Shown here in pieces: positions 42,780 to 50,334 of a stretch of 64,000 nucleotides of DNA. The stretch's first letter is position 1. The number at the start of each line of letters is the position of its first letter. The notes under the pieces were generated by a model. It ran no database searches, was not told the DNA's origin, and worked only from the letters and a program-made list of their open reading frames with translations. Position numbers and translations under genes: made by a program. This DNA comes from Streptomyces nitrosporeus (GTDB lineage Bacteria; Actinomycetota; Actinomycetes; Streptomycetales; Streptomycetaceae): NCBI RefSeq assembly GCF_008704555.1, contig NZ_CP023702.1, positions 7,114,001-7,178,000 of the forward strand, given 5' to 3'.

Positions 42780-43208
42780 TCAGACCTCGCCGAGGTCCGA
42801 GCTGAGCCAGTGCTCGGGCCGCATGCGGATGACGACCTGCTCGCCGTGCTCCTTCCACGCGAAGCCGACATAGGCGTCGACCTTCTCGGCGGGGAGGTAG
42901 CGCGCCGAGATCTCCACCAGCTGTTCGCGGGTGGCGGGGGCCGTTTTGACGACGGGGCCCTCGACGGAGACGTACCGGACGGTGGGTGACACCCGGTCGA
43001 CCATCAGGCTGAACCGTCCGGCGGCGGCGATGGCGACACCCTTCCGCGAGTCACGGCCCGTCATGATCCAGACCTCGCCCCCGGGTTCGTACTGGTACCA
43101 GATGGGAACGGTGAGCGGAGCCCGCCCCTCACGGCCAGGGTCCACGGCCAGCGCGGCGATGTGCGGCTCGGCGAGGAACTGCTCGCGCTCTTCACGGGTC
43201 AGTGCCAT
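42780..43208 (-). CDS. PPOX-type FMN/F420-binding protein (pyridoxamine oxidase fold)
   Basis: A 142-aa split-barrel flavoprotein: MALTREEREQFLAEPHIAAL, VPIWYQYEPGGEVWIMTGRD and FSLMVDRVSPTVRYVSVEGP are the typical strands of the pyridoxamine-5-phosphate oxidase-like family with FMN or F420 cofactor. The reaction is not inferable. ATG 43208 follows AAGGAG. It is the first gene of a two-gene operon and divergent from a tetR gene. Confidence 0.9.
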   Translation of the reverse strand: MALTREEREQFLAEPHIAALAVDPGREGRAPLTVPIWYQYEPGGEVWIMTGRDSRKGVAIAAAGRFSLMVDRVSPTVRYVSVEGPVVKTAPATREQLVEISARYLPAEKVDAYVGFAWKEHGEQVVIRMRPEHWLSSDLGEV

Positions 43209-43339
43209 GGACGACTCCTTCGTGGGCAGGCTGTCGAGGTTCCGTGCCGCATTATGTCCCGTTGATGCGGCACACCGACCATTTCCGGCTGGACGTGACC
43301 GCGGTGTCCGCGGGCCCGGCGAAAGGAGGTTTCCAGGCC

Positions 43340-43364
43340 ATTTGCCTAAAGGGTTTAGGTAAAT
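43340..43364. promoter_or_regulatory. TetR-type operator
   Basis: ATTTGCCTAAA and TTTAGGTAAAT, 11-bp arms with one mismatch around a GGG centre, 33 nt before the tetR start. Confidence 0.75.
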
Positions 43365-43397
43365 GCACACTGGTATCTGCCGAACGAGGGAGAGGCT

Positions 43398-43967
43398 GTG
43401 GCGCGGGTAGGGCTGACCACCGAACGACTGGTGCGCGCGGGCGCGGAGATGGCCGACGAGGCCGGGTTCGACCGGGTGACCGTCTCCGCGCTCGCCCGGC
43501 AGTTCGGCGTCAAGGTCGCGAGCCTGTACTCGCACGTCAGGAGTTCGCAGGACCTCAGGACGCGTATCGCCCTGCTCGCCCTGGAAGAGCTCGCCGACCG
43601 GGGCGACGCCGCCCTGGCGGGGCGGGCGGGCAAGGACGCCCTGGCGGCCCTGGGCGACGTCTACCGCGACTACGCCCGTGAGCACCCCGGACGCTACGCC
43701 GCGGCCCGGTTGCGGCTCGACCCGGCGACGGCCGCCGGGAGCGCGGGCGTGAGGCACGCCCGGATGACACGGGCGGTCCTGCGGGGCTACGACCTGGACG
43801 AACCGGACCAGACCCATGCCGTCCGGCTGCTGGGCAGCGTCTTCAGCGGCTACGTCGGCCTGGAACTGGGCGGAGGCTTCGACCACAGCGCGCCCGACAC
43901 GCAGGAGACCTGGACGCGGATCCTGGACGCCCTCGACGCGCTGCTGCGCAACTGGCCCGCGCCCTGA
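43398..43967 (+). CDS. TetR family transcriptional regulator (WHG C-terminal type)
   Basis: A 189-aa repressor. The N-terminal helix-turn-helix is MADEAGFDRVTVSALARQFG followed by VKVASLYSHVRS (about 18-50). The C-terminal ligand domain has the WHG-type pattern (YAREHPGRYAAARL, VRLLGSVFSGYVGLELGGGF). GTG 43398 follows GGGAGAGG. An operator-like dyad lies just upstream, suggesting autoregulation and possible control of the divergent PPOX operon. The following SGNH gene starts 55 nt later and may be part of the same transcript. Confidence 0.92.
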   Translation: MARVGLTTERLVRAGAEMADEAGFDRVTVSALARQFGVKVASLYSHVRSSQDLRTRIALLALEELADRGDAALAGRAGKDALAALGDVYRDYAREHPGRYAAARLRLDPATAAGSAGVRHARMTRAVLRGYDLDEPDQTHAVRLLGSVFSGYVGLELGGGFDHSAPDTQETWTRILDALDALLRNWPAP

Positions 43968-44022
43968 CGGGCGGCCGGCGCCACGGCTTCCCGTACACAC
44001 ATCCGGACGACAGGCTGGGACG

Positions 44023-45219
44023 ATGCACACCGAAGACCGCTGGATCACCACGCCCCTCACGGCGGGCCTCCTGCGCGGCGCCCTCGACGTGGAGCGGACC
44101 GCGCACGGACTGCTGCCGCACCGGCTGCCGGCCCGGGCCCGGGCGCAGTGCGCCGACCCGCAGCTGGCCATGGCCGAATCCCAGCCCTCCGGCGTACGGC
44201 TCGCCTTCCGTACCCGGGCCACCGCCGTGGAGCTGGACACCCTCCCCACCAAACGGCAGTACACCGGCGCCCCGACCAGGCCCGACGGCGTCTACGAACT
44301 GCTGGTCGACGGCGTCCTCACGGGCAGCGGCAGCGTCGGCGGCGGCAACGTCCTGACCATCGACATGGCCACCGGGCGCACCGGGCGCCGTGACGGCCGC
44401 GCCGGGACCCTCCGGTTCGACGGGCTGCCCGGCCGGCTCAAGGACGTCGAGATCTGGCTGCCGCACAACGAGACCACCGAACTCGTCGCCCTGCGCACCG
44501 ACGCGCCGGTCGGGCCCGCCGAGGACCGGGGCCGCGCGGTGTGGCTGCACCACGGCAGTTCGATCAGCCACGGCTCCGACGCGACCGGCCCCACCGGCAC
44601 CTGGCCGGCGCTGGCCGCCTCGCTCGGCGGGGTGGAGCTGATCAACCTCGGCCTGGGCGGCAGCGCGCTGCTCGACCCGTTCACGGCCCGGGCGATCCGG
44701 GACACCCCGGCCGACCTGATCAGCCTGAAACTGGGCATCAACGTGGTCAACGCCGACCTCATGCGGCGCCGGGCCTTCGGCCCCGCGGTCCACGGCTTCC
44801 TCGACACCATCCGTGAGGGGCACCCCACGGTGCCGCTGCTGGTGATCTCGCCCCTGCTGTGCCCCATGCACGAGGACACCCCGGGGCCGAGCGCGCCGGA
44901 CCTCGGCGGCCTCTCCGAAGGGCGGCTGCGGTTCGCGGCCATGGGCGACCCCGCCGAGAAGGCCGCGGGCAAACTGACGCTGGGCGTGGTCCGGGAGGAA
45001 CTGGCCGCCGTGGTGGAGCAGCGGTCCGCCGACGACCCCCACCTGGCCTACCTCGACGGCCGCGAGCTGTACGGCGAGGCGGACTTCGCCGAACTGCCGC
45101 TGCCCGACCAGCTCCACCCGGACGCCGCCGCCCACCGCCGTATCGGCCGGCGCTTCGCCGGACTGGTCTTCGCTCAGGGCGCCTTCGCCGGCCGTGGGAC
45201 GGCCCGCGAAGGCGGCTGA
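44023..45219 (+). CDS. SGNH/GDSL hydrolase (SsfX3-like)
   Basis: A 398-aa esterase of the SGNH superfamily with an N-terminal beta-sandwich (about 1-165) like SsfX3-type proteins. Block I is WLHHGSSISHGSDA (nucleophile Ser about 178), block II INLGLGGSA, block III a LKLGINVVN segment, and block V DQLHPDAAAH with catalytic Asp and His. It probably deacylates a small molecule or glycan. There is no signal peptide. ATG 44023 follows GGCTGGGA. The stop codon is 4 nt before the arm of a hairpin shared with the convergent gene. Confidence 0.88.
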   Translation: MHTEDRWITTPLTAGLLRGALDVERTAHGLLPHRLPARARAQCADPQLAMAESQPSGVRLAFRTRATAVELDTLPTKRQYTGAPTRPDGVYELLVDGVLTGSGSVGGGNVLTIDMATGRTGRRDGRAGTLRFDGLPGRLKDVEIWLPHNETTELVALRTDAPVGPAEDRGRAVWLHHGSSISHGSDATGPTGTWPALAASLGGVELINLGLGGSALLDPFTARAIRDTPADLISLKLGINVVNADLMRRRAFGPAVHGFLDTIREGHPTVPLLVISPLLCPMHEDTPGPSAPDLGGLSEGRLRFAAMGDPAEKAAGKLTLGVVREELAAVVEQRSADDPHLAYLDGRELYGEADFAELPLPDQLHPDAAAHRRIGRRFAGLVFAQGAFAGRGTAREGG

Positions 45220-45223
45220 CACC

Positions 45224-45250
45224 CGGCCGGGGCCCTACCGGCCCCGGCCG
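45224..45250. terminator. 11-bp hairpin with a stop codon in the loop
   Basis: CGGCCGGGGCC (45224-45234) pairs perfectly with GGCCCCGGCCG (45240-45250). The 5-nt loop CTACC carries the TAG stop of the minus-strand beta-propeller gene. A bidirectional terminator between convergent genes. Confidence 0.65.
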
Positions 45251-46308
45251 AGCTCGATGCGCATGCCCAGGTCCTCGCCGGCCGGCCCGGAGGCGGACTT
45301 GTCGAGGACGTAGGCGACGCCGTCACCGGTCACCTGGACGTGGTTGGGCAGCGCGGCGGTGGCCACCCGCTCCACGACCCTCCCCGCACGCGGGTCGACG
45401 ACCGACACCCCGGGGGCCAGCCGGTCGACGACCAGGACCCGGCCCGAACGCCGGTCGGTGGCCAGGGACTTCGCACCGGCGCCGGTGGGCACACTCGCGG
45501 TGACCGCTCCGGTGCGCAGGTCCACCACCGACATGGTGCCCGCCCCCTGGTCGGCGGTGTAGACGGTACGGCCGTTCGGCGAGAGCGCGACCGAGAGCGG
45601 GCCGTCGCCGGTGGGGATGAGCCGGGTGGCACCGGTACGGGGCGAGACCTGGATGATCCGGTCGTGCGTGAAGTCGGAGGCGTAGACCGCGCCGGTCCGC
45701 TCGTTCACCGTCAGCCCCGTCGGTCCCGAGCCCTCGACGGCGACCCGGTCGGTCTCACGGAACGTACGGCTGTCGAAGGCGACGATCTCACCGCTGCCGA
45801 AGGCCGTGGTCCACACCGTGTCGCGCTTCTCGTCCACGACGATCTCGCGCGCGTGGGCCACGCCGGGCAGGGTCGCCAGGTGCCGGCCCGTCGCCTGGCT
45901 GTAGACGGCGACGCTGTCGTTGCGGGAGTTGGTGACCCAGAGGGTGTTGTGCTCGTCGTCGACGTCGATGCCGTAGACGGCCTCGACGGTGCCGTCCGCC
46001 GTGTCGAGGGGGACCGGGTACGTCGCCTCGACCTCCAGGGTGTCGGGGTCGATCCGCACCAGCCGGGAACCGGTGACCGGGGCCGGCGGCTGGCCCACGG
46101 ACGCGGTCGCCCAGAGCGTGTCGTTCCGCTCGGAGTAGGCGGACTGGTACAGCCCCTGCACGAGCGGCGCGGAGCTGACGGGCAGTCGGGCGGTGGCGCC
46201 GGCGTCCACGGCCGCGTCCGCCGCCCCGGCGAACGTGAGGGTGCTGACTGCCGCGAGGGCCACGGCGCTCGCGGCGGCGCGGTGGACACGTCGATGGAGC
46301 AAGGGCAT
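45235..46308 (-). CDS. exported YncE-like beta-propeller protein
   Basis: A 357-aa protein with a signal peptide (MPLLHRRVHRAAASAVALAA to FAGAADA, cleavage about residue 33). About seven YVTN-type beta-propeller blades follow, seen as repeats such as YGIDVDDEHNTLWVTNSRN, GLTVNERTGAVYASD and SVALSPNGRTVYTAD. Such propellers bind ligands or partners outside the membrane. ATG 46308 follows GGGAGAT. An iron box lies 53 nt upstream, so it is probably induced in low iron, as E. coli YncE is Fur-controlled. A role in heme or siderophore handling is inference. Confidence 0.88.
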   Translation of the reverse strand: MPLLHRRVHRAAASAVALAAVSTLTFAGAADAAVDAGATARLPVSSAPLVQGLYQSAYSERNDTLWATASVGQPPAPVTGSRLVRIDPDTLEVEATYPVPLDTADGTVEAVYGIDVDDEHNTLWVTNSRNDSVAVYSQATGRHLATLPGVAHAREIVVDEKRDTVWTTAFGSGEIVAFDSRTFRETDRVAVEGSGPTGLTVNERTGAVYASDFTHDRIIQVSPRTGATRLIPTGDGPLSVALSPNGRTVYTADQGAGTMSVVDLRTGAVTASVPTGAGAKSLATDRRSGRVLVVDRLAPGVSVVDPRAGRVVERVATAALPNHVQVTGDGVAYVLDKSASGPAGEDLGMRIELGRGR

Positions 46309-46360
46309 GGTGTGGGATCTCCCTGAGGCGCCTGCCCGGGGGCGCCCCCCGGGGTAAAAC

Positions 46361-46379
46361 TTAGGTAAGGCTAAGCTAT
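46361..46379. promoter_or_regulatory. iron box (DmdR-type)
   Basis: TTAGGTAAGGCTAAGCTAT agrees with the DmdR1 box TTAGGTTAGGCTCACCTAA at 15 of 19 positions, 53 nt before the beta-propeller gene. Confidence 0.75.
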
Positions 46380-46480
46380 TGGATGTTTCACTCGCGGGGC
46401 AACCGCCCCTCCCGCCCCCGCTGTTTGGCGCGGGCCGGGGGAGAGGGGTGAGAGGCGCCGGGGGCGCGGCCGTACGGGGC

Positions 46481-46505
46481 GTTTGTGGGTGATGCGGCCG
46501 GGTAC
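46481..46505 (+). promoter_or_regulatory. sigmaB/SigF-type stress promoter
   Basis: GTTT (46481-46484) and GGGTAC (46500-46505) are separated by 15 nt, matching the Streptomyces sigmaB consensus GNNTN14-16GGGTAC/T exactly. It would drive the mini-ORF and FUSC gene. Confidence 0.7.
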
Positions 46506-46547
46506 TGGTGTTTTCGCCTCTCACGTCCCGCCGCCGAGGAGTGACCC

Positions 46548-46622
46548 ATGCCCGCCCCGCCCCAGCGAACCGGTCCGTACGCCGACGGCGCGGCGACGGC
46601 CGCCGGGGCCCCGGCCCGGTGA
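46548..46622 (+). CDS. 24-codon upstream ORF coupled to the FUSC gene
   Basis: ATG 46548 follows GAGGAG at 7 nt, a much better ribosome site than anything directly before the FUSC start. The peptide opens MPAPPQRTGPYADG and ends AGAPAR, followed by TGA at 46620-46622. The TGA overlaps the FUSC GTG in a GTGA tetranucleotide, so FUSC translation is likely coupled to this ORF. The peptide itself is Pro/Ala-rich and without recognised function. It may simply carry the ribosome site. Confidence 0.55.
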   Translation: MPAPPQRTGPYADGAATAAGAPAR

Positions 46623-47776
46623 GGCTGTGGCCCGGCCGCCCGTCGTGGTCCGTGCGCAGGCCCGACCGGTACCAGCTCGCGCAGTCGCTCAAGGCCGCCG
46701 CCGCGGCCGCCCTCGCCTGGGCGGTGACGGGATGGTGGCTGGAGGCACCGATGGCGCTCATGGCGCCGTGGGCGGCGGTGGCGCTGGTGCAGGGCACCGT
46801 GTACCGGTCGGTGCGCACCGGCGTCGAACTGGTCTCGATGATCGCCGCGGGCACCCTGCTGGCCGCCGGGGCCGCCGCCCTGACCGGGAACACCATGACG
46901 GCCATGCTGGTCGCACTGCCCCTGGCCGTCCTCCTGGGGGACTGGGCGCCGGTCGGGAACCAGGGGCTGTACGCACCGACCACCGCGCTCTTCGTCCTCG
47001 CCTACGGCTCGTACTCCCTGCCCGCCGTCGGGCACCGGCTGCTGGAGACGCTCGTCGGGGCCGCGGTGGGCGTGGTGGTGAACGCGCTCGTGCTGCCGCC
47101 GGTCCACTCGCTGGAGGTGAGGCGGCTGGCGTCCGCGCTGCCGGGCGACTGCGCCCGGCTCCTGCGGCGCATCGGTGAGGGCATCGACGAGGACTACCCG
47201 GAGGCACGGGCCGCGGAATGGTACGAATCCGCCGGCGAACTGTACGGAGTCCTCGCCGACCTGCGCACCGCGCGGGCCTGGTCCACCGAGAGCATCCGGT
47301 TCAACCCGGGGCACCGCTTCCGGCGCAAGGGCCCGCCCGTCCCGTCCGACGCGTGGGACGGCGTGTGGACCCGGGTCAGCAACCGGATCCTCACCCTCAC
47401 CCTCACCCTGCTGGAGGCGGCGTCCGAACGGCGCCTCCTGCCCCGGCCGCCGGCCGGCACCCTCACCGAACTGAGCACCCTGCTCACCGCCGCCGCCGAG
47501 GTGTGCGCCGTCGAGCAGGACGTCACGGAACACGGCCCCGGCGACGAGACCGCGGCGCGCCGCCACGAGCACCTGACACGCGCCCGGGAGGCCCTCGCCA
47601 GGATGAAGCGGGGCGAGCCGGCCGCGGACCCGGACGCCAGGGCGTCGGCGGGCAGCCTGATGGCCGACGCACAGGCGCTGCTCGACGACCTCACCCCGGA
47701 CGAACGGCGGCAGGCGGGCCCCGACCCCCGCTGCCTCCCGGTCCGGCCGGGACACCGGGACACCGGAAACACCTGA
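46619..47776 (+). CDS. FUSC/aromatic-acid exporter-type membrane protein
   Basis: About 385 aa. Six membrane helices in the first 165 residues (QLAQSLKAAAAAALAWAVTG, then APWAAVALVQGTVYRSVRTG, GNTMTAMLVALPLAVLLGDW, PTTALFVLAYGSY, GHRLLETLVGAAVGVVVNALVLPP) match the ArAE/FUSC N-terminal domain. A long helical cytosolic domain follows. Relatives export p-hydroxybenzoate or similar aromatic acids; here the substrate is unknown. The start GTG 46619 has no ribosome site of its own and overlaps a mini-ORF stop. An in-frame GTG at 46541 is the alternative. Confidence 0.88.
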   Translation: MRLWPGRPSWSVRRPDRYQLAQSLKAAAAAALAWAVTGWWLEAPMALMAPWAAVALVQGTVYRSVRTGVELVSMIAAGTLLAAGAAALTGNTMTAMLVALPLAVLLGDWAPVGNQGLYAPTTALFVLAYGSYSLPAVGHRLLETLVGAAVGVVVNALVLPPVHSLEVRRLASALPGDCARLLRRIGEGIDEDYPEARAAEWYESAGELYGVLADLRTARAWSTESIRFNPGHRFRRKGPPVPSDAWDGVWTRVSNRILTLTLTLLEAASERRLLPRPPAGTLTELSTLLTAAAEVCAVEQDVTEHGPGDETAARRHEHLTRAREALARMKRGEPAADPDARASAGSLMADAQALLDDLTPDERRQAGPDPRCLPVRPGHRDTGNT

Positions 47777-47916
47777 CCCGGCGGCCCCGCGCGGGTGCCC
47801 CAGAGCCCCCGTACGGCGATGGTGGACGAGGTACCCCGGGGCACCGGACGTGACATCCGTGACACGGGGAACGAGCATCAGGACCGGACCGGGAGGAAGC
47901 CGGGAAAGGAGCGGAG

Positions 47917-48117
47917 ATGACCTCGCACAAGGACACCCGACGACCGCAGGACGAGACGGCGCTGGACGAGGTGACGGAGGAGGCCGGGCGGGCCGCCCGC
48001 CGCCCCGTCCCGGAGAAGGACCCGGAGAAGGACGGCGACGGCGGACGGCCGGGCGAGGGCGACGCTCTCAGTCCCAGCCCTCCGGCCCAGCAGGAGACGG
48101 CCGGCCATGAGGAATGA
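47917..48117 (+). CDS. small acidic hydrophilic protein, 66 aa
   Basis: ATG 47917 follows AAAGGAGCGGAG, a strong ribosome site. The protein is Glu/Asp/Arg/Pro-rich with no hydrophobic core (MTSHKDTRRPQDETALDEVT, then EKDPEKDGDGGRP), so it is probably disordered. Its 3' end overlaps an alternative earlier start (48107) of the VOC gene downstream, suggesting one transcription unit. No family recognised. Confidence 0.68.
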   Translation: MTSHKDTRRPQDETALDEVTEEAGRAARRPVPEKDPEKDGDGGRPGEGDALSPSPPAQQETAGHEE

Positions 48118-48148
48118 GCCGGACGACCTACGGAAGGAACCACCGGAC

Positions 48149-48520
48149 ATGCCCATCGCGAGCTACTGCCTCGTCGCGCTCGACTGCCCCGACCCCGCGG
48201 CCCTGGCGGCCTTCTACCAGGCGGTGCTCGGCGGTGAGATCGCCCACGACAGCGACCGCTGGTACGAACTGACAGTGCCCGGCGGGGCCCGTATCGCCTT
48301 CCAGGAGGCCCCGGGCCACCGGCCGCCCCGGTGGCCGGACGCCGGCGACGGCTCGCAGCAGGCGCACCTGGACTTCGAGGTCGAGGACATCGAACGGGCC
48401 CAGGAACAGGTGCTGGCCCTCGGCGCGACCGCGCTGGACCTCGACGACCGGGGAGGGGAACGCGACTTCCGGGTCTACGCCGATCCGGCGGGCCACCCGT
48501 TCTGCCTCTGCCGCCAGTAG
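48149..48520 (+). CDS. VOC family protein
   Basis: A 123-aa glyoxalase-fold protein: ASYCLVALDCPDPAALAAFYQAVLG, then AHLDFEVEDIERAQEQVLALG and FRVYADPAGHPFCLCRQ, two beta-alpha-beta modules. The typical C-terminal Glu metal ligand is absent (FCLCRQ), so it may bind a ligand without catalysis. ATG 48149 follows GGAAGGAA at 9 nt; ATG 48107 would add 14 charged residues and overlap the upstream gene by 11 nt. Confidence 0.85.
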   Translation: MPIASYCLVALDCPDPAALAAFYQAVLGGEIAHDSDRWYELTVPGGARIAFQEAPGHRPPRWPDAGDGSQQAHLDFEVEDIERAQEQVLALGATALDLDDRGGERDFRVYADPAGHPFCLCRQ

Positions 48521-48575
48521 CGGGAGCCCCCACCGGGACCGCGGCACGCCCGCTCCCGGCCCCCACGGCACCCGC

Positions 48576-48614
48576 CGTGCCCCTTCCCGGCTCAGAGCCC
48601 CGGGAAGGGGCACG
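48576..48614. terminator. 15-bp hairpin with the pucR stop codon in its loop
   Basis: CGTGCCCCTTCCCGG (48576-48590) pairs perfectly with CCGGGAAGGGGCACG (48600-48614). The 9-nt loop holds the pucR stop codon. A bidirectional terminator between the VOC and pucR genes. Confidence 0.7.
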
Positions 48615-50259
48615 CCCCCCGCTGCCCGCCACCGGTCAGACGCAGCTGGAGCATCGCCACCAGCCGGTGCTCGGGGTCGTCCAGATCGAGTCCCGCCAGT
48701 GCCGAGGCCTTGCGGATCCGGTAGCGCAGGGTGTTCGGATGGATGTTCAGTTCCTTCGCCACCCTGGGCACGTCGCCGAAGGCGTCGAGGTAGCGGAGCA
48801 GGGAGTCCGCCAGCCGGGTGCCCTGCTCCGCGTCCCGGGAGACCAGGGCCGCCAGTCCGGGGTGGCGGATGTCCGTGTGCCCGTCGAGGAGTCCGAGGAG
48901 GTCACGGACCATCAGCGACGGGATCAGGACCCGGTGCGTCGCCACCGTGCGCTCCGGGGTGCGGGCCATGACCTCCAGGGCACGATGGCCGCGCAGCTTC
49001 ACCGAGGGGATGTCCACCAGGCGGCCGGCCCGGCCGGCGACCACCGCCTGGACCGGGGTGCGGGTGTGCCTGCGCAGCGCCGTGACGACCTCGTCGGCCC
49101 AGCGGACCAGGGCGGCCTCCCCGGTGTCCGCCCCCTCGTGCGGGCCGGTGCGGGACACGGACGGCTCCGGCAGCATCACGTAGATCTGCCCGCAGGCCCG
49201 GGCGACCAGGGCGCCGCTCCGGTGGGCCGCGGCGTGCACCGCGGTGATCGCGGCGGCCTCGGCCAGCCTGGCCTCGTGGCCCGCGTCGTCCCCGGCGGTG
49301 TCAGGAGCCGCCGGTTCCCGCAGGTCGAAGGCGACGACGGTGGCGGCGGCGTCCGGGGTGACCCCCAGATGGGCCGCCAGGGCCGACGGGTCGAAGCGGC
49401 CCGTCAGCAGGCCGTGGGCCAGGTCGGTCCGCGACAGCGACCGCGCCGCGGCATCGCCCTCGTAGTAGTGGTCGATCAGCTGCGGCACCGCGAGCCGCGC
49501 GGCGCCGCGCAGCATCTCCTCGCTGTTCGCCGCGAGAGGCCGGTCGCCCTCCTGGACCCATATCGTGCCCAGCGGGCGCCCGCCCGCGTTGACACCGACG
49601 ACCAGCCGGCGCCGCAGGCCCAGCCCGGGACGGGCGTCGACGGCGACGACCTCGCCGTCCTCGCGGGTACGCCGGTAGACACCCAGGTCACGCAGCAGTG
49701 CCAGGAACCGGTCCGGGCAGTGGCGGCCCAGCACCGACAGCCGGCGCAGCTCGTCCGCCTCCTCGGCCGGCCCCGCGTATGCCAGGACACGGTGCGCGCT
49801 GTCCTCGACGCTGGCCAGCCCGCACGTGACCGTGGCCATGGTCTGGGCCAGCGCGAACAGATCGCCCCGGCGTCCCGGGCGGGCCCGGCGGGCCTCGCGG
49901 TCGACCCGCTCCCAGGGGACCTGGCGCCCGATCCCCAGCACCGTGACACCCATGCCGAGCGAGGCGTCGAGCACGGCCCGCGGAAGGGCCTCCTCGCCCT
50001 CGTCCAGTCTGAGCACCACCCCCGCCGCCCCCGCCCGGGCGGCCGTCCGCACCATGGCCGCCGCCGCCGCCGGGCCCCGGGCCCCGACGGCCAGCACCAG
50101 GGAACCGGGCGCGGCCACCGGGGTCTCACCCGGCTCCGCTATGACGACGTCCCCGGCCTCCCGCGCACCGGCCTGCGAGACGTCGGCGCCGAGCGCGGAC
50201 GCGAGCATCCGCAGATCGATCCCCCCGGTGTGCTCGGCCGGGGCCGCCCGCATGTTCAT
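48592..50259 (-). CDS. PucR-type transcriptional regulator
   Basis: A 555-aa CdaR/PucR-class activator. An N-terminal sensory region of about 160 residues is followed by a GGDEF-like central segment (about 290-410) and the C-terminal helix-turn-helix (LLRYLDAFGDVPRVAKELNI followed by HPNTLRYRIRK, about 495-530). PucR relatives control purine or other small-molecule catabolism. ATG 50259 is preferred over GTG 50265 because TATCCT lies 6 nt upstream and there is no ribosome site. It is downstream of the MHS transporter gene, which it may regulate. Confidence 0.9.
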   Translation of the reverse strand: MNMRAAPAEHTGGIDLRMLASALGADVSQAGAREAGDVVIAEPGETPVAAPGSLVLAVGARGPAAAAAMVRTAARAGAAGVVLRLDEGEEALPRAVLDASLGMGVTVLGIGRQVPWERVDREARRARPGRRGDLFALAQTMATVTCGLASVEDSAHRVLAYAGPAEEADELRRLSVLGRHCPDRFLALLRDLGVYRRTREDGEVVAVDARPGLGLRRRLVVGVNAGGRPLGTIWVQEGDRPLAANSEEMLRGAARLAVPQLIDHYYEGDAAARSLSRTDLAHGLLTGRFDPSALAAHLGVTPDAAATVVAFDLREPAAPDTAGDDAGHEARLAEAAAITAVHAAAHRSGALVARACGQIYVMLPEPSVSRTGPHEGADTGEAALVRWADEVVTALRRHTRTPVQAVVAGRAGRLVDIPSVKLRGHRALEVMARTPERTVATHRVLIPSLMVRDLLGLLDGHTDIRHPGLAALVSRDAEQGTRLADSLLRYLDAFGDVPRVAKELNIHPNTLRYRIRKASALAGLDLDDPEHRLVAMLQLRLTGGGQRGACPFPGL

Positions 50260-50265
50260 CGCCAC

Positions 50266-50271
50266 AGGATA
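50266..50271 (-). promoter_or_regulatory. leaderless -10 hexamer TATCCT
   Basis: TATCCT on the minus strand, 6 nt before ATG 50259 of the pucR-type gene. Confidence 0.5.
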
Positions 50272-50334
50272 GGAGCTCCGGACAGGAGGGGGGCCCGGTG
50301 CCCTCCCGGCCCGGCCGGCCGCGGTGCCCCCTGG

